Both the position numbers and the translations under genes were made by a program. The notes under the pieces were generated by a model. It had not been told where the DNA came from, searched no databases, and saw nothing but the letters and a program-made list of their open reading frames with translations. DNA of 15,233 bases. It comes from CAZTYW01 sp964617695. GTDB taxonomy: Bacteria > Chloroflexota > Dehalococcoidia > UBA2247 > RBG-13-53-26. The stretch covers positions 1 to 15,233 of the forward strand of contig CAZTYW010000050.1 in the NCBI GenBank assembly GCA_964617695.1, given 5' to 3'. Below, one piece after another: positions 13,153 to 15,233 of the stretch; position 1 is the first letter of the stretch; every line of letters begins with the position of its first letter.

Positions 13153-14808
13153 ATGGTAGAGGACCACCGAGTACCCACCAGCGACGATGTCGAGGTATCC
13201 ACCTACCTCGAAATCGCCAAGCAGAAAACGGGTCAGCAACCCGTCGCTCAGCCAGGGCCTGCACCGGGTGCTGAGCGTGACGCAGTGGCGATCCTCGACT
13301 TCGGCTCTCAGTACAGCATGCTTATCGCCCGGCGGGTGCGTGAGTGCCAGGTATACTGCGAGATCGTGCCCTACGATGCTCCCTGGGAAACGGTGGCCCC
13401 GTTGCGCCCGAAGGGTTTCATCCTCTCCGGCGGGCCAGCCGGCGCCTATGAGCCGGATGCCCCTCTCGCCCCCAGCTACATATACGAAGCCGGGGTCCCC
13501 GTGCTGGGCATATGTTACGGAATGCACGTGCTGGCCCAGCAACTGGGCGGCCGTGTGGCGCCGGGTCGAAAGCGCGAGTATGGCCGCGCCAGCCTGCACA
13601 AGAGCGTGGACTCCCCTCTGTTTGAATACGTGCCTTTCTCCATGACGGTCTGGATGAGTCACGGTGATCATGTTGTACAGTTGCCTCCAGACTTCACCAC
13701 GCTTGCCTACACCGACAACTGCCCCATCGCCGTGATGGGCGACGATCGGGGGTTCTTCGGACTGCAGTTCCATCCGGAAGTGGTGCATACGCCGGACGGA
13801 AAGAGTATTCTGAAGAACTTCCTCTACAACATCTGTGGCTGCACGGGCAACTGGACGACGGCCAACTTCATCAGCGAGAGCATAGCCAGGATCGAGGAAC
13901 AGGTTGGAAAGGGGAGAGTTGTCTGTGCTCTGTCCGGGGGCGTCGATTCTGCCATAACGGCCACTCTGATCCATCAGGCGGTAGGAGACCAGTTGACCTG
14001 CATCTTCGTCAACAATGGACTGCTGCGCCGCGAGGAACCCGAGCGCACCCTCAACGCCTTTCAGAAGAACCTCAGGGTGAACGTAGTCCATGTGGATGCT
14101 ACTGATAGGTTTCTCCGACAACTGAGAGGAGTGGAAGACCCTGAGAAGAAGCGCCACGTGATAGGTGAGGAGTTCATCCGGGTTTTCGAGGATGAGGCGG
14201 CCAAAATAGGCAAGGTGGACTTCCTGGCCCAGGGGACGCTGTATCCCGACGTCATAGAGAGCGCCGGTCCTGATATCAAGGCTTCAGCGCGGATCAAGTC
14301 TCACCACAACGTGGGCGGACTGCCTGCCAGGATGTCCCTGCGGCTGGTTGAACCGCTACGTTACCTGTTTAAAGATGAGGCAAGGCAGGTGGGACTGGCC
14401 CTGGGACTGCCTGAAGACATAGTCTGGCGGCAGCCCTTCCCCGGACCGGGTCTGGCAGTCCGCATCATTGGCGAGGTCACCAGGGAGCGTCTGGAGATCC
14501 TCAGGGCGGCCGACTGGATTGTGATGAATGAGATCAAGAAGGCCGGGCTGTACCGGCAGCTCTGGCAGAGCTTCGCCGTGCTCACCGGCGTCCAGAGCGT
14601 GGGCGTGATGGGCGATTACAGGACCTACGGATATCTGGTGGCCATCCGGGCAGTGACCAGCGAGGACGCCATGACTGCCGACTGGGCCCATCTGCCCTAC
14701 GAGATCATGGCGCAGATATCCAACCGCATCGTTAACGAAGTGCCTGAGGTGAATCGGGTGGTGTATGACATATCCTCCAAGCCGCCGTCCACCATCGAGT
14801 GGGAATAG
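13153..14808 (+). CDS. guaA: GMP synthase (glutamine-hydrolysing)
   Basis: Converts XMP, ATP and glutamine to GMP, the last step of guanine nucleotide synthesis. From ATG 13153 it has 551 residues: a class I glutamine amidotransferase domain with nucleophile C121 (G-I-C-Y-G-M-H) and H207/E209 (F-H-P-E-V), an ATP pyrophosphatase domain with the PP-loop S261-G-G-V-D-S266, and the C-terminal dimerisation domain ending S-K-P-P-S-T-I-E-W-E. The usual glutamine after G-I-C-Y-G-M is histidine here. The family normally begins just before I-L-D-F-G-S-Q-Y; here about 44 extra residues precede it, including a Gln/Pro/Gly-rich linker. GTG at 13285 would give a normal 507-residue enzyme but has no ribosome site; TTG at 13114 would lengthen the extension by 13. 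It is probably co-transcribed with the ferritin-like gene 21 bases downstream. Confidence 0.95.
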   Translation: MVEDHRVPTSDDVEVSTYLEIAKQKTGQQPVAQPGPAPGAERDAVAILDFGSQYSMLIARRVRECQVYCEIVPYDAPWETVAPLRPKGFILSGGPAGAYEPDAPLAPSYIYEAGVPVLGICYGMHVLAQQLGGRVAPGRKREYGRASLHKSVDSPLFEYVPFSMTVWMSHGDHVVQLPPDFTTLAYTDNCPIAVMGDDRGFFGLQFHPEVVHTPDGKSILKNFLYNICGCTGNWTTANFISESIARIEEQVGKGRVVCALSGGVDSAITATLIHQAVGDQLTCIFVNNGLLRREEPERTLNAFQKNLRVNVVHVDATDRFLRQLRGVEDPEKKRHVIGEEFIRVFEDEAAKIGKVDFLAQGTLYPDVIESAGPDIKASARIKSHHNVGGLPARMSLRLVEPLRYLFKDEARQVGLALGLPEDIVWRQPFPGPGLAVRIIGEVTRERLEILRAADWIVMNEIKKAGLYRQLWQSFAVLTGVQSVGVMGDYRTYGYLVAIRAVTSEDAMTADWAHLPYEIMAQISNRIVNEVPEVNRVVYDISSKPPSTIEWE

Positions 14809-14829
14809 CAATGAGACGGAGTACGAAAC

Positions 14830-15099
14830 ATGGCTGACTACAAAGAAGAAATCGAGGACGAAATCAGTGAGCTGGAGGAAAGGGAGATAGACCTGGGCAT
14901 GCTGCGCCATGACCTGGTAGGCGAGCTTGAGGCCATCAACCAGTACCAGGACCATATCGATACACTTGCCGACGAAGAGGCAAGACGTCTGCTGGAGCAT
15001 ATCAGGGACGACGAGAAGGAACACGTGGCCGAGCTGGTCAAGCTGATCCAGAAGCTGGATCCGACCCAGGCGGAGAAATTCAAAAAGGAGGAGTTGTAG
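14830..15099 (+). CDS. EncFtn-like small ferritin-family protein
   Basis: An 89-residue, highly acidic two-helix protein resembling encapsulated ferritins (EncFtn), which form rings of dimers whose subunit interfaces make ferroxidase centres. The block G-E32-L-E-A-I-N-Q-Y39 on helix one and D-D-E62-K-E-H65 on helix two match the expected iron ligands E, Y and E-x-x-H, at the spacing I recall for the Rhodospirillum protein. Some entry-site residues differ (G31, Q38). The protein ends -K-F-K-K-E-E-L shortly after helix two, with no evident encapsulin-targeting tail, and no encapsulin gene is in view. GGAG at 14818-14821 precedes the ATG by eight bases. It follows guaA by 21 bases, probably in one transcript. 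A plain ferritin-like protein without an iron role is the alternative. Confidence 0.72.
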   Translation: MADYKEEIEDEISELEEREIDLGMLRHDLVGELEAINQYQDHIDTLADEEARRLLEHIRDDEKEHVAELVKLIQKLDPTQAEKFKKEEL

Positions 15100-15233
15100 G
15101 CGGAATTGGCCGGCGGCTCAGGCGCACCCCCGGTGCAGGAGGTGTCGCAGCAAGTCAATCAGGTGTATGGGCCAACTAGAGTCCCTCCGATATCCCTGCG
15201 TTAACAGTAGCCAATGAGAAGACCGCAGCGGCA

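Noticed and set aside
13129..14157. 342-codon - strand frame opposite guaA
   Set aside because: guaA on the + strand is certain, and the antisense translation matches no family I know.
15124..15136. GCACC/GGTGC hairpin after the ferritin-like gene as a terminator
   Set aside because: The stem is only five base pairs and no T-run follows.
15213..15233. Start of another gene at the right edge (ATG at 15213)
   Set aside because: Only seven codons are visible and no clear ribosome site precedes it, so it cannot be supported.

Overview
The window is a GC-rich, gene-dense bacterial stretch with no rRNA, tRNA, CRISPR array or insertion sequence that I can recognise. Gene content and protein style suggest an uncultivated anaerobic Chloroflexota, probably Dehalococcoidia-like. 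The hints are paired 2-hydroxyacyl-CoA dehydratase-type activases, RtcB with archease, a TreT-type trehalose synthase, methylmalonyl-CoA epimerase, a stand-alone NIL-domain protein, and sensor proteins starting with the MKDE..K..QL.EEL..LRRR coiled coil. The taxonomic guess is inference; no rRNA is present to test it.

Left part (140-3446, + strand): three co-directional genes. A MEDS-GGDEF diguanylate cyclase is followed by a PAS-PAS-HD-GYP phosphodiesterase with a near-identical N-terminal coiled coil, so the two make and break c-di-GMP. One base after the second comes methylmalonyl-CoA epimerase. Convergent to these is a GT4 trehalose synthase (TreT-like, 3519-4922, -).

Middle (4923-7614): a crotonase-family gene on the - strand has a clear intrinsic terminator and a TTGACA promoter. 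Upstream lies a VUT/YhhQ-type queuosine-precursor transporter gene that looks freshly broken: its expected start reads ATA and an in-frame TGA sits at codon 153. Next is an orphan fragment of a MmyB-like ligand-binding domain without its HTH, back to back with a small NIL-domain gene.

Right-middle (7611-12942, - strand): a probable six-gene run, in transcription order a SIRT6-like sirtuin, two diverged BadF/BadG/HgdC-type ATPases, a HEAT-repeat protein, archease and the RNA ligase RtcB. RtcB and the NIL gene converge so tightly that both stop codons are read from one CTAG palindrome.

Right end (13056-15099, + strand): guaA (GMP synthase) with an unusual N-terminal extension, driven by a promoter divergent from the sirtuin run, then a short EncFtn-like ferritin gene. 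The last 134 bases hold no gene I can support.

No wholly new system is proven here. The best leads are the orphan ATPase pair inside an RtcB/archease/sirtuin gene run, the doubly mutated transporter gene, the orphan EncFtn-like protein without a visible encapsulin, and the matched-N-terminus c-di-GMP enzyme pair.
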